Below are positions 22,457 through 30,844 of a DNA stretch of 64,000 nucleotides, one piece after another. The stretch covers positions 186,001 through 250,000 of the forward strand of contig CAWFXI010000003.1 of NCBI GenBank assembly GCA_963819685.1. Reading direction: 5' to 3'. This DNA is from CAIUGU01 sp963819685 (GTDB taxonomy: Bacteria; Pseudomonadota; Gammaproteobacteria; Steroidobacterales; Steroidobacteraceae). The stretch's first letter is position 1. Each line of letters starts with the position of its first letter. A program made the position numbers and the translations under genes. Under the pieces are notes generated by a model. That model was not told the origin of the DNA. It saw only the letters and a list, made by a program, of their open reading frames with translations, and did no database searches.

Positions 22457-23632
22457 GTGAATTTAGACTTTCTTTATGGAATTCTGGGGCTTAGCTTCTG
22501 GGGTTACGTCCTGGTCGCAGTCCTGATGGTGCAGTTCACCATTATGGGGGTCACTCTTTACCTCCATCGGGATGCCACCCATCGCAGCCTGGATCTGCAC
22601 CCGGCCCTGCGACACATCTTCCGCCTCTGGCTCTGGATGAGCAGTGGCATGCTCACCAAGGAATGGGTGGCAGTACATCGCAAGCATCACGCGCGCTGCG
22701 AAACGGCGGACGATCCCCACAGCCCGGTCATCTTCGGACTGAAGAAGGTGCTGCTCGAGGGCGCTGAACTGTACAAGATCCAGGCCACCAATCCCGAGAC
22801 ACTGGAGAAATTTGGTCGCGGTACGCCCGACGACTGGCTGGAGCGGAATCTCTACAGCAAGTACCCCAACCTGGGCATCATCTCGATGGTCGTCCTCGAC
22901 CTGCTGCTGTTCGGCGTGCCCGGCATCATCATCATTGCCGTACAGATGCTCGCGATGCCGCTGCTGGCCGCGGGCGTGATCAATGGCCTCGGCCACCATA
23001 CCGGCTATCGTAACTACGAGTGCCCCGATGCGGCGACCAACGTCGTTCCATGGGGCTTCATCGTTGGCGGCGAAGAGCTGCACAACAATCACCATGCGTT
23101 CCCGAGTTCCGCGAAGTTCTCCTCGCGCAGCTGGGAGTTTGATATCGGCTGGATGTGGATCCGCATGTTTTCTGCTGTCGGTCTTGCCCGCGTTATTCGC
23201 GTGGCGCCGCGACCCACCCATGCACCCGCTTCCCATGTGGACCTTGAGACGGTGCGAGCCGTGATCGTGAACAGAATGCACGTACTGCGCGCCTATACGC
23301 GCAGCGTAACGCTTCCGGTCTTCCGCACCGAGCTGCAGGCTGCCCGCGGTAATCTGACGCGCCGGGTCAAGAAGCTGCTGGTACGTCAGCCAGTCCTTCT
23401 CGATGACCAGGCCCATGCCCGGCTGAATGAAGTCCTTGCAAGCAACCAGATGCTCAAGACCGTGCACGATTTCCGCGAACGTCTGCAGGTGCTGTGGAGC
23501 GGTGGGCACATGAGCAACGACAAGCTGCTGCAGCACCTCAAGGACTGGATATCCCAGGCCGAGGCCAGCGGCATCAAGGCACTCCAGGAATTTGCCGCGT
23601 CGCTCCGCGGCTATGCCATGCAGGGTGCATGA
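22457..23632 (+). CDS. Acyl-CoA/phospholipid fatty-acid desaturase (DesA-like) with C-terminal extension
   Basis: A 391-residue membrane di-iron desaturase. The three histidine boxes are present: HRDATHRS, HRKHH and HNNHH. Four membrane helices surround them. It should introduce a cis double bond into a saturated acyl chain using oxygen and an electron donor. I start at GTG 22457 (VNLDFLYG) with GAGGGGG upstream. The catalytic core ends near residue 270. The remaining 120 residues are soluble and helical (from VIVNRMHVLRAYT to the end), with a WISQAEASGIKALQEFAASLR pattern that resembles helical parts of ISL3-type transposases; this is an impression only. It lies between mutM and rpmG, where enterics have no gene. 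Confidence 0.85.
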   Translation: MNLDFLYGILGLSFWGYVLVAVLMVQFTIMGVTLYLHRDATHRSLDLHPALRHIFRLWLWMSSGMLTKEWVAVHRKHHARCETADDPHSPVIFGLKKVLLEGAELYKIQATNPETLEKFGRGTPDDWLERNLYSKYPNLGIISMVVLDLLLFGVPGIIIIAVQMLAMPLLAAGVINGLGHHTGYRNYECPDAATNVVPWGFIVGGEELHNNHHAFPSSAKFSSRSWEFDIGWMWIRMFSAVGLARVIRVAPRPTHAPASHVDLETVRAVIVNRMHVLRAYTRSVTLPVFRTELQAARGNLTRRVKKLLVRQPVLLDDQAHARLNEVLASNQMLKTVHDFRERLQVLWSGGHMSNDKLLQHLKDWISQAEASGIKALQEFAASLRGYAMQGA

Positions 23633-23661
23633 AGTCTTAAGGACCCGTCAGGACTGAAAAC

Positions 23662-23689
23662 AAAAAACCCGCCGAAAGGCGGGTTTTTT
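23662..23689. terminator. Bidirectional rho-independent terminator
   Basis: AAAAAACCCGCC GAAA GGCGGGTTTTTT: a perfect GC stem with GAAA loop, flanked by A6 and T6. It serves the desaturase on the plus strand and rpmG on the minus strand. Confidence 0.93.
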
Positions 23690-23710
23690 CATGGCGCAGG
23701 GAAGCAGACC

Positions 23711-23866
23711 TTACTTGATCTTCGCTTCCTTGTAGACCACGTGCTTGCGAACCTTGGGGTCGTACTTCTTGATCTCGACCTTCTCAGGGTGCAGGCGCTT
23801 GTTCTTGGTCGTGGTGTAGTAGTGACCGGTGCCGGCGGATGAAACGAGCTTGATCTTGTCGCGCAT
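23711..23866 (-). CDS. rpmG: 50S ribosomal protein L33
   Basis: A 51-residue basic protein beginning MRDKIKLVSSAGTGHYYTT and ending KHVVYKEAKIK, the L33 sequence. The zinc-binding cysteine pairs found in some L33 paralogues are absent (C-minus type). It follows rpmB by 13 bases as in most gammaproteobacteria and ends before the terminator at 23662-23689. Confidence 0.97.
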   Translation of the reverse strand: MRDKIKLVSSAGTGHYYTTTKNKRLHPEKVEIKKYDPKVRKHVVYKEAKIK

Positions 23867-23879
23867 GGGTTACTTCCGT

Positions 23880-24116
23880 TCAGACCTTCACGCCTTCAGC
23901 GCGCAGGCGGGCAACGACCTTGTCGATGCCCTGCTTTTCGATCGTGCGCAGGCCCCGCATGGATATGCGCAGGCTGACGAAGCGGCGCTCGCTCTCCAGC
24001 CAGAAGCGCTGGGTGTGCAGATTGGGCAGGAACCGGCGGCGGCGCCTGTTATTGGCGTGCGACACGGTGTTACCGGTCGTCGGGCCAACGCCTGTGACCT
24101 GGCAGACTCTCGACAT
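23880..24116 (-). CDS. rpmB: 50S ribosomal protein L28
   Basis: A 78-residue protein beginning MSRVCQVTGVGPTTGNTVSHANNRRRRRF, the L28 signature, ending with the ARLRAEGVKV tail. Start 24116 is chosen because the family begins MSRVCQ; an in-frame start six codons earlier is unsupported. GAGGA lies about 8 bases upstream. First gene of the rpmB-rpmG operon. Confidence 0.97.
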   Translation of the reverse strand: MSRVCQVTGVGPTTGNTVSHANNRRRRRFLPNLHTQRFWLESERRFVSLRISMRGLRTIEKQGIDKVVARLRAEGVKV

Positions 24117-24191
24117 GATTGGATCCTCGGTCAAAACCCGGGGGCAGGCACCCCAATCAGGGGCTGGCCGACCTTGAAAAAGCAGTCGCGC

Positions 24192-24220
24192 TTTATACCA
24201 GCGCCGCCCCCGCCCGGCAA
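24192..24220 (-). promoter_or_regulatory. Promoter for rpmB-rpmG
   Basis: On the minus strand TTGCCG (24220-24215), 17 bases, TATAAA (24197-24192), with TGG just before it (extended -10). The leader would be about 70 bases and contains CCCC-TGATT-GGGG, a small hairpin that might take part in ribosomal-protein feedback. Confidence 0.6.
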
Positions 24221-24230
24221 GCCGGAGGCG

Positions 24231-24264
24231 TCAGGGTGCTGCAAATCTCTTCGTAGCACCCTGA
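24231..24264. terminator. Perfect 10-base hairpin, possible terminator
   Basis: TCAGGGTGCT (24231-24240) and AGCACCCTGA (24255-24264) form a perfect stem around 14 bases. It lies between the radC 3' end and the rpmB promoter, directly beside repeat copy B. There is no T run, so intrinsic termination is uncertain. Confidence 0.45.
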
Positions 24265-24266
24265 TT

Positions 24267-24386
24267 CCCGAGTCATGGACGACTTGGGCTATCAATGAGT
24301 TCCAGCTCATTGATTTCGGGAGCCAGTGAAAACCCGCTTTTCGCTGGCCCGATGAAAAGGCACGGACAGACTTTTGCATCAACGTG
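24267..24386 (+). repeat. Four-hairpin dispersed repeat, copy B
   Basis: Hairpins at 24267-24288 (CCCGAGTC / GACTTGGG, loop ATGGA), 24291-24314 (ATCAATGAG / CTCATTGAT), 24322-24348 (GCCAGTGAAAA / TTTTCGCTGGC) and 24351-24380 (GATG.AAAAG / CTTTTGCATC, loop with ACGGA). It lies on the plus strand, opposite to both neighbouring genes, and ends exactly at the radC stop codon (24387). In a radC transcript it would be present as the complement. Confidence 0.85.
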
Positions 24387-25061
24387 TTACAGAAGTCCCC
24401 GTTCCGCAAAGGACTCGCAGGCCCCGTCCCCGACGACGATATGGTCCAGGACCCGGATTTCCACTAACCCAAGCGCTTCCTTCAGCCTTTGCGTGATGAT
24501 TTCGTCCGCCTGGCTGGGTTCGGCGACGCCGGAAGGGTGGTTGTGGGCCAGGATGACTGCGGCTGCGTTCCGGGCCAGCGCATGTTTGACCACCTCCCGG
24601 GGGTGCACGCTGGCGCCGTCCAGGGTTCCCCTGAACAGCTCCTCAAAGCCCGTGACGCGGTTGCGATTGTCGAGGTAGACGCAGCAGAACACCTCGTGAG
24701 TCAGGTCCCTGAGGCGCATCTGCAGGAATTCCCGCGTTGCCCGCGGGTTGGCCAGGACGCACCCGATCTGCATCCGTTCCTGGTAGTGGCGCCGGGCCAG
24801 CTCAAGAGAGGCCTGTAGCCTTGCGAACCGGGCAGGGCCAAGGCCAGGGGTTGCGCACGCGCGCGCCGGATCAGCATTCAACAGACCTCGCAACGACTGG
24901 AACTCCGTAAGGAGATCGCGCGCGACATCGACCGCGCTGCGTCCGCGAATACCAAACTGGAGGAGCAGCGCGATCAGCTCACTGTCACTTAGCGCGCCAG
25001 CGCCTCGCTGCAGCAGCTTCTCCCGGGGGCGCTCCCCGATGGGCCAGTGTCGAATTGACAT
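24387..25061 (-). CDS. radC: RadC/YicR family JAB-domain protein
   Basis: A 224-residue RadC-like protein. The N-terminus has the helix-hairpin-helix-like region (GALSDSELIALLLQFGIRG). The C-terminal MPN/JAB fold has the metal motif AHNHPSGVAEPSQAD with upstream Glu (FEELFRG). The old assignment to DNA repair is not supported experimentally; the biochemical role is unknown. I start at ATG 25061 (MSIRHWPIGERPREKLL), the family start, with GGAG upstream at a rather long distance; the 46 extra residues upstream look non-coding. Divergent from coaBC as in enterics. Confidence 0.93.
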   Translation of the reverse strand: MSIRHWPIGERPREKLLQRGAGALSDSELIALLLQFGIRGRSAVDVARDLLTEFQSLRGLLNADPARACATPGLGPARFARLQASLELARRHYQERMQIGCVLANPRATREFLQMRLRDLTHEVFCCVYLDNRNRVTGFEELFRGTLDGASVHPREVVKHALARNAAAVILAHNHPSGVAEPSQADEIITQRLKEALGLVEIRVLDHIVVGDGACESFAERGLL

Positions 25062-25268
25062 GGGCGTGAATTCTCCGCTCGCACCTGATCGCCGGATATC
25101 GCGATAACTGGTGTGTTCGGGTTGAAACTCATGTGTTCGCGGCGCTGCCCTATGGGGCCCAGTCAACCACAGGGTTCCGGGGTGAGTCGTGGGTCTCATA
25201 TCCTCTGGCTATAACCATGCAGCCCAACGCGTTTGCCGAGGTTTGGGCGCAACGTCCATAATGCCGCC

Positions 25269-26525
25269 ATGAGTGCAATTCCCACCGAGCCCCCACGGCA
25301 AAAGGTCCTGCTTGGCGTCAGCGGTGGCATCGCTGCTTACAAGGCGCCGGATCTGGTGCGGCGTCTGGTGGAGCGGGGAGCGGAAGTCCAGGTCGTCATG
25401 ACGCCGGGTGCCCTCGAGTTCGTCACTGCAAATACCTTTCAGGCGGTATCGGGACATCCGGTCAGAACGGATCTCTGGGATTCGGCGGCGGAGGCGGCGA
25501 TGGGCCATATCGAGCTGGCCCGCTGGGCCGATGCAGTGGTCATTGCGCCGGCAACGGCAGATTTCATCGCGCGGCTGGCTCACGGGCTGGCCAACGATCT
25601 GCTGTCAACACTGTGTCTTGCGACCAGCGCACCGATCACGCTTGCTCCGGCGATGAATCACCTGATGTGGAGTCATCCTGCGACCCAGGCGAACGTGCGG
25701 CTGCTCGAAAGCCGCGGTGTCTGCATCCTTGGGCCTGCAATCGGTGAGCAGGCATGCGGAGAAACAGGCGCGGGGCGCATGATGGAACCACGGGAGATCG
25801 CCGACACCGTGCTGTCGAGGCAATCGCTCGCGGGAGCCATGACTGGATTGAAGGTAGTCGTGACTGCGGGGCCAACGCGAGAGCGCATCGATCCAGTGCG
25901 CTTTCTGAGCAATCGCAGCTCGGGGAAGATGGGCTATGCCGTTGCTGCCGCTGCCAGAGACGCGGGTGCGAAGGTCGTGCTCGTGAGCGGCCCGGTCAAT
26001 CTGCCGCCTCCTCCTGGCACCACCGTCGTCAATGTCGAGACAGCCGAACAGATGCTGGATGCTGTGCGCAGTCATGTCATCGGTGCGCACATCTTCATCG
26101 CGGCTGCGGCTGTGTCCGACTACAAGGCGGCCCAGCCGTCGAGCAGAAAGATCAAGAAGACCCAGGACGCCCTCAGCATCGCACTGGCGCGCACCCCGGA
26201 TGTACTCGGCACGGTCGCGCGGTCAGACAACCGTCCGTTCCTGGTCGGTTTCGCCGCCGAGACCGAAGACGTCGAGCGCAATGCGCTGGCAAAAATGGAA
26301 TCGAAACGCCTTGAAATGATCGCAGCCAATCGCGTTGGCGACGGTCTTGGTTTTGACCAGGATGACAACGCACTGACGGTGTACTGGGTGGACGGCAAGC
26401 AGGAACTCGCGCTGACTTCCAAAGCGGATCTCGCACGCCAGCTGATTGCGGTCATTGCCGGGCGTTATCGGATACGTCAGACAGCAGAAGAGCCCTCGGA
26501 AGCGGTCGCACGTGTTACCGGCTGA
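25269..26525 (+). CDS. coaBC: Bifunctional phosphopantothenoylcysteine decarboxylase / phosphopantothenate-cysteine ligase
   Basis: A 418-residue fusion for two steps of CoA synthesis. The N-terminal flavoprotein half (CoaC) has GVSGGIAAYKAPDL, the active-site His in MGHIELARWAD, APAMNHLMW and the substrate-clamp Cys in EQACGETGAGRM. The C-terminal ligase half (CoaB) starts near residue 195 with VVTAGPTRERIDPVRFLSNRSSGKMGYA and contains the Lys of KIKK and the AANRVGDGLGF segment. ATG 25269 matches the family start after residues antisense to the radC promoter. dut overlaps its 3' end. Confidence 0.96.
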   Translation: MSAIPTEPPRQKVLLGVSGGIAAYKAPDLVRRLVERGAEVQVVMTPGALEFVTANTFQAVSGHPVRTDLWDSAAEAAMGHIELARWADAVVIAPATADFIARLAHGLANDLLSTLCLATSAPITLAPAMNHLMWSHPATQANVRLLESRGVCILGPAIGEQACGETGAGRMMEPREIADTVLSRQSLAGAMTGLKVVVTAGPTRERIDPVRFLSNRSSGKMGYAVAAAARDAGAKVVLVSGPVNLPPPPGTTVVNVETAEQMLDAVRSHVIGAHIFIAAAAVSDYKAAQPSSRKIKKTQDALSIALARTPDVLGTVARSDNRPFLVGFAAETEDVERNALAKMESKRLEMIAANRVGDGLGFDQDDNALTVYWVDGKQELALTSKADLARQLIAVIAGRYRIRQTAEEPSEAVARVTG

Positions 26526-27021
26526 CGCTGTCCCGCGAGCGGGCAATGGCATTCCAGAGCAGCCACGACGGCGGCTGGAGGTGCGCATTCTCGATCCGAG
26601 GATTGGCAGTGAATTTCCATTACCAGCCTATGCGACGGACGGCTCGGCCGGTCTCGACCTCAGGGCGTGCATCGACGCACCGCTGACTCTGGAGCCCGGT
26701 GCCACGCAGTTGATTCCCACCGGTCTCGCGATCCATATCGGTGATCCTGGTCTCGCCGCCGTCGTGCTGCCGCGTTCGGGCCTCGGCCACAAGCACGGCA
26801 TCGTGCTCGGCAATCTCGTCGGGCTCATCGATTCGGACTACCAGGGACAGCTGTTCGTATCGTGCTGGAATCGCGGCCAGACTGCTTTCACGATCCAGAC
26901 GGGTGAGCGCATTGCCCAGCTCGTCATCGTGCCGGTGGTACAGGTGGAGTTCGATATCGTCGAGAACTTTTCCGCATCCATGCGGGGGGCAGGCGGTTTC
27001 GGCAGCTCCGGCCGGAGTTGA
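26512..27021 (+). CDS. dut: dUTP diphosphatase
   Basis: Trimeric dUTPase that hydrolyses dUTP to dUMP, limiting uracil in DNA and feeding dTMP synthesis. All five motifs are present: AGLDLRA, PRSGLGHKHG, GLIDSDYQG, GERIAQLV and the C-terminal RGAGGFGSSGR. The start is uncertain. GTG 26512 (overlapping the coaBC stop by 14 bases) gives 169 residues and has GGAAG upstream. GTG 26581 gives 146 residues, closer to the usual length of about 151, but its GGAGG is too near. The gene lies in the conserved coaBC-dut-pyrE neighbourhood. Confidence 0.95.
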   Translation: MLPADAVPRAGNGIPEQPRRRLEVRILDPRIGSEFPLPAYATDGSAGLDLRACIDAPLTLEPGATQLIPTGLAIHIGDPGLAAVVLPRSGLGHKHGIVLGNLVGLIDSDYQGQLFVSCWNRGQTAFTIQTGERIAQLVIVPVVQVEFDIVENFSASMRGAGGFGSSGRS

Positions 27022-27023
27022 CG

Positions 27024-27686
27024 CTAGCGAATTCCCTTCAGCTGTTTGAAGCGGGCGATGTCCGCCGAGAATTCGGCCTTCAGCTGCTCCTGCTCGGCCA
27101 GCTTTGTCGCGATGGTCTTCTGGTAGCCCTGCATGCTGTTGACCATGTTGACCATTTCCTCGGCGAGATGATCCGGCAGGGGCGGTGACTCGGGCTTGTC
27201 GCTGTAGGGGCGGAAGCGGGCAATCTGACCTTCGAGGGTCGTCTGACGATTCCGCATCGCGGCCATGTTCTGCTGTGTCACGTTGACCTGAGCCTCCAGC
27301 AGTTCCAGTCGCTGATTCCGCAGGCGTTCGATATCTTCCACTGACAGGTACGTATCGATGAGCATCCTGTCCCGCAGTGCACGGTCCTCCCGTTGCTTGC
27401 GCTGGATTGCTTCCTGGCCTTCACGCAGCAGACGGGTCGCACGGGACACATCGCCTTCTATGACGCGCAACACGGTGCCCCGCTCGTTCAGCACCTGTGT
27501 GTCATGTCCTATGCACGCCGGAGGCTGACGGTCTCCGTAGTGCGTCTGCCCATTCGCATCCGTGCAGCGAAAAAACGCCTCACGTGACGAATTCGCGGAC
27601 CCGCTGGCAGCCGCATGCGCTTGCGGCAGTGTTGCACTGCAGACCAGTAGCGCGAACAGCAGCGGTGTCGAACGCAACGAAACCAT
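27024..27686 (-). CDS. Exported DUF4124-like coiled-coil protein
   Basis: A 220-residue protein with a Sec signal peptide (SLRSTPLLFALLVCSATLPQAHAA) followed by a short domain of the DUF4124 type (FFRCTDANGQTHYGDRQPP), then a long coiled coil (about 95-220) rich in Glu, Gln, Arg and Leu. Probably periplasmic; function unknown. ATG 27686 places the signal peptide at the N-terminus. It occupies the place where enterics have slmA, on the opposite strand to dut, and is not related to SlmA. Confidence 0.75.
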   Translation of the reverse strand: MVSLRSTPLLFALLVCSATLPQAHAAASGSANSSREAFFRCTDANGQTHYGDRQPPACIGHDTQVLNERGTVLRVIEGDVSRATRLLREGQEAIQRKQREDRALRDRMLIDTYLSVEDIERLRNQRLELLEAQVNVTQQNMAAMRNRQTTLEGQIARFRPYSDKPESPPLPDHLAEEMVNMVNSMQGYQKTIATKLAEQEQLKAEFSADIARFKQLKGIR

Positions 27687-27772
27687 TGATACCTCGGCTG
27701 CATTCCGTCGGGCGGCGGCCATTCTGCCGCAGGTGCCCGGGTGCTACCAGCCTTGACTCCTGTTGAAGGCCT

Positions 27773-28420
27773 TTATTCGGCCGAAGCTATCCCATATTGC
27801 TCGCGATAACTTCGAACTGCCGCAAGTTGCCCGGAATTTCCGCTCGCTTCAAGGAAAGCAATCAGGTCGGCGAGCTTCAGGATACTAACCACGGGTAGCC
27901 CGAAAAGCTCCTCGACTTCCTGCACGGCCGATTGGGGGCCTTGACCACGTTCCTGACGGTCGAGCGCAATGACTACGCCGGCCGGTATGGCCCCCGCCTT
28001 GCGGATGATATCGACCGATTCCCGGATAGCGGTGCCGGCGGTCATCACATCATCGATGATCAGTACGCGACCGGACAAAGGGGCACCAACGATGCTGCCC
28101 CCTTCACCATGGTCCTTGGCTTCCTTGCGATTGAAGGCCCAGGAAAGGTTCCGGCCGTGGCCATCGGCCAGGGCGGCTGCCGTAACCGTTACCAGCGGAA
28201 TGCCCTTGTAGGCCGGCCCGAACAACATGTCAAAAGAGAGGTCGCTGGCCGCCACTGCTCCGGCATAGAACCGGCCCAGTTCCGCGATCGCGCGCCCGGT
28301 ATTGAACAGTCCGGAGTTGAAGAAATAGGGACTTTGCCGGCCTGACTTCAGTTTGAACTCGCCGAAACGCAGGACGCCGAGTTCGAGACACAGGGAAATG
28401 AAGGCTTGAGCTTGAGGCAT
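27773..28420 (-). CDS. pyrE: Orotate phosphoribosyltransferase
   Basis: A 215-residue enzyme converting orotate and PRPP to OMP in pyrimidine synthesis. It has the catalytic-loop FNRKEAKDHGEGG and the PRPP-binding motif VLIIDDVMTAGTAIRES. The N-terminal FGEFKLKSGRQSPYFFN is characteristic. ATG 28420. No attenuator-like leader is evident in the 160-base gap shared with the divergent permease gene. Confidence 0.97.
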   Translation of the reverse strand: MPQAQAFISLCLELGVLRFGEFKLKSGRQSPYFFNSGLFNTGRAIAELGRFYAGAVAASDLSFDMLFGPAYKGIPLVTVTAAALADGHGRNLSWAFNRKEAKDHGEGGSIVGAPLSGRVLIIDDVMTAGTAIRESVDIIRKAGAIPAGVVIALDRQERGQGPQSAVQEVEELFGLPVVSILKLADLIAFLEASGNSGQLAAVRSYREQYGIASAE

Positions 28421-28580
28421 GGGTACGAATTTGCGGTGCTGGCCGATCTGGCGGGGCGCACTTTAACGCGGTGGCGACTGCGCTCCAAGGGCGATGCGCG
28501 CGCAGCGCTTCGCGGACCACCGCTATACTCGCTTCGCCCTGCGACGCCACTAACCCGGGAAAGCAAAGGACGTCAGACTG

Positions 28581-29930
28581 TTGAATCCCACAGACCGGTT
28601 GCCACAAGTCTCTGGATGGCGGAGCTACGTTCCTGCGCCAGTGCGTCCTTACGTTGAAGCTGCTCCGCTCGGCGCATTTTTTCTCGGCGTTTCTTCCGGT
28701 TTTCCCTACGCGATGATTGCCGCGACGCTGACCTCGCGGCTGGCGCAGGACGGCATCGAGAAGCGCACGATTACTGCGTTTTCCCTGGCGTTCCTGGTCT
28801 ACAACTTCAAGTGGCTCTGGGCCTGGGTCGTGGACAGCGTGCACTTGCCGCTTCTTGGGCGCCTGGGACAACGGGTGTCGTGGCTGCTGTTCGCCGGTGC
28901 GTTGGTGATCGCGGCGGTGATCAACCTTGCGCTGGTTGATCCGAAGGAAAGCCTGCTGGCGACAGTGTGGGCAGCCATCCTGGTTGCCGTCGCCGGGGCA
29001 ACCTACGACATTGTCATCGACGCCTATCGCATCGAATCTCTTGAGCCGCGTCAGCTCGGCGCGGGTTCCGGCATGTCGCAATATGGGTGGCGCATCGGAT
29101 CGGTGGTGGCCGCCTCCCTGGCACTGGTGGTTGCCGCGCGCTCCAACTGGCACATCGCCTATCTGGCATGTGCGGTGCTGGCGTTGCCTGCCATGGCGGT
29201 CGGACTCATCCTTGGTGAGCCGGCAAGACACCGCGAGCCTGTTCATCGACAGGGTTTGAGTGCAGTCTGGTATTCGATCGCCGCACCGTTAGCCGAGTTC
29301 TTCCGCCGCAAGGGTGCATTGCTGGTGTTGCTGTTCGTGCTGCTGCACAAGATCGGCGATACGCTTGCCAATCTCACCTTCAGATTGCTGTTTCAGGAAC
29401 TCAGGTACACCAATGACGAGATTGCCGTGTACGACGTGGGCTTCGGATTCTGGGCCTACCTGGCCGGCATTTTTGTGGGTGGCGTTCTGTACGCGCGCCT
29501 CGGGCTGAAACGCTCGGTTCTGATCAGCCTGGTGTTGATGGCCGTGTCAAACCTGAGTTTCGCGGGTCTTGCTGCAGTCGGACATTCCAATTGGGCGATG
29601 GCGGCGGCCATCGGCTTCGAGAACTTCGCCAGCGGTATCGGGGGAGTCACGGTCGTCGCCTATTTTTCCGCGCTGTGCGATCTGCGTTATACGGCGAGTC
29701 AGTACGCGCTGATCTCCGCCGCAGCCAGCATCGTCGGGCGTTTGCTGACCGGGACATCCGCCGGAGCGCTCATCGAGCAGTTCGGCTACGTGGATTTCTA
29801 TCTGCTCACAACGGTGATTGCGCTACCCGGGATCCTCCTGTTCTGGCTGATGATGCGCGCCGGACTCATCGACGCTTCGGTGGGAACAGCGGCGACCTCC
29901 AGTGGTCGCGATGCAGCAGGTAAGGGTTGA
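28581..29930 (+). CDS. AmpG-like permease (PAT family, MFS)
   Basis: A 449-residue membrane protein with about 12-14 helices. Features shared with AmpG include the opening GAFFLGVSSGFPYAMIAATL, the KWLWAWVVDSV loop and DAYRIESLEPRQLGAGSG. AmpG imports anhydro-muropeptides for wall recycling, and other PAT-family members carry acetyl-CoA or unknown substrates, so the role is probable but not proven. The start is TTG 28581 (AAAGGA ten bases upstream); the first ATG would remove the first helix. No ampR or beta-lactamase gene is nearby. The Rieske gene follows by 15 bases. Confidence 0.78.
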   Translation: MNPTDRLPQVSGWRSYVPAPVRPYVEAAPLGAFFLGVSSGFPYAMIAATLTSRLAQDGIEKRTITAFSLAFLVYNFKWLWAWVVDSVHLPLLGRLGQRVSWLLFAGALVIAAVINLALVDPKESLLATVWAAILVAVAGATYDIVIDAYRIESLEPRQLGAGSGMSQYGWRIGSVVAASLALVVAARSNWHIAYLACAVLALPAMAVGLILGEPARHREPVHRQGLSAVWYSIAAPLAEFFRRKGALLVLLFVLLHKIGDTLANLTFRLLFQELRYTNDEIAVYDVGFGFWAYLAGIFVGGVLYARLGLKRSVLISLVLMAVSNLSFAGLAAVGHSNWAMAAAIGFENFASGIGGVTVVAYFSALCDLRYTASQYALISAAASIVGRLLTGTSAGALIEQFGYVDFYLLTTVIALPGILLFWLMMRAGLIDASVGTAATSSGRDAAGKG

Positions 29931-29945
29931 ACCGGCGGTATCGCG

Positions 29946-30317
29946 ATGGCCGGCAGCACACATGTGATCTGCAGACTGGACGAGTTGAACGATCCGGGAT
30001 CGCGCGCATTTACCGCGGGGTCGGGAGACTGGCCATTGCGTGGCTTCGTGGTACGCAGTGGAGACCACGCGTACGCCTTTGTGAATCGATGCCCGCATGC
30101 CGGCCATCCGCTTGACTGGCAGCCGCATCGCTTTCTGAATGCCGACGCGTCGCTGATCCAGTGCGCTTCACACGGCGCACTGTTTACGATCGAGTCCGGG
30201 AAGTGCGTCGCGGGACCGTGTGCAGGCAGGAGCCTGACGGCGATTCCGGTACGCGTGGTGAACGGTGAGGTGCTGCTGGAAGATCATCCGGACGCATTGG
30301 CCCGGCGCTATGCCTGA
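29946..30317 (+). CDS. Rieske 2Fe-2S domain protein
   Basis: A 123-residue single-domain Rieske protein. The cluster ligands are in CPHAGHPLDW and CASHGALF (C-x-H and C-x2-H), and the closing GPCAGRSLTAIPVRVVNGEV is typical of NirD/ferredoxin-type Rieske domains. There is no membrane anchor or oxygenase domain, so it is a soluble electron carrier or a regulatory subunit. The partner is unknown; no oxygenase is adjacent. It is probably co-transcribed with the permease upstream. Confidence 0.87.
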   Translation: MAGSTHVICRLDELNDPGSRAFTAGSGDWPLRGFVVRSGDHAYAFVNRCPHAGHPLDWQPHRFLNADASLIQCASHGALFTIESGKCVAGPCAGRSLTAIPVRVVNGEVLLEDHPDALARRYA

Positions 30318-30327
30318 CACAATCAGA

Positions 30328-30669
30328 CTAATGGCTACGCTCGTCCGGTAACGTCGGCCATTCCGAATAGCCGCCGGCTTCGCTCCGATCCAGGAATTCA
30401 AGCGGACCCGCCCACAACGTCTGCGACTGCGGCTCGCTCTGGGGTTCGAAATCCTCGGGTTCGATATCGACAGAGCCGGTCCAGTCTTCTGGCGCTTCTG
30501 CGGCGATGATTCCCTGTTCATACCAGGAGTCCGCATCGAGCTCTTCCAGGGTGCCGTCAAAGTGCTGCACTTCGATTGTGCCATCGTCGCGATCGATCGC
30601 GACGACTTCAAAGAGCGTACCCCCGGGCCTCTGGTACCACTCGCCAATGACGGGAGTCAGCGCAGTCAT
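30328..30669 (-). CDS. Small acidic hypothetical protein
   Basis: A 113-residue acidic protein of unknown function, opening MTALTPVIGEWYQRPGGTLFEVVAID. The first half looks like a small beta barrel (alternating hydrophobic strands, DDGTIEVQHFDGTLEELD). The second half is acidic and Pro/Gln-rich. ATG 30669 has GGAGGG eight bases upstream, a strong translational signal, so the gene is real. It lies between the convergent Rieske gene and trmB. Confidence 0.7.
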   Translation of the reverse strand: MTALTPVIGEWYQRPGGTLFEVVAIDRDDGTIEVQHFDGTLEELDADSWYEQGIIAAEAPEDWTGSVDIEPEDFEPQSEPQSQTLWAGPLEFLDRSEAGGYSEWPTLPDERSH

Positions 30670-30844
30670 GATATCCCTCCATTCCCACAACGTTGGGTGC
30701 CTGATTCCGTGGCGTGTCGCAAGCTGTCCAGTTGCACAGCATGCTCTGATGCATACCCTTTCAGTTACTGTTTTAGACCTCGCGCTGCAAGGATTCAAGG
30801 AAAAATTTTATCGCACAGCATCATCGGCGCAATCGCGAACCGAA

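Noticed and set aside
22463..23536. 357-codon minus-strand open frame opposite the desaturase gene
   Set aside because: The composition is His/Gln-rich and without family features, and the desaturase on the other strand carries all three histidine boxes.
28581..29930. Beta-lactam resistance locus around the AmpG-like permease
   Set aside because: No ampR, ampC or other beta-lactamase gene is near, and the PAT family has other roles.
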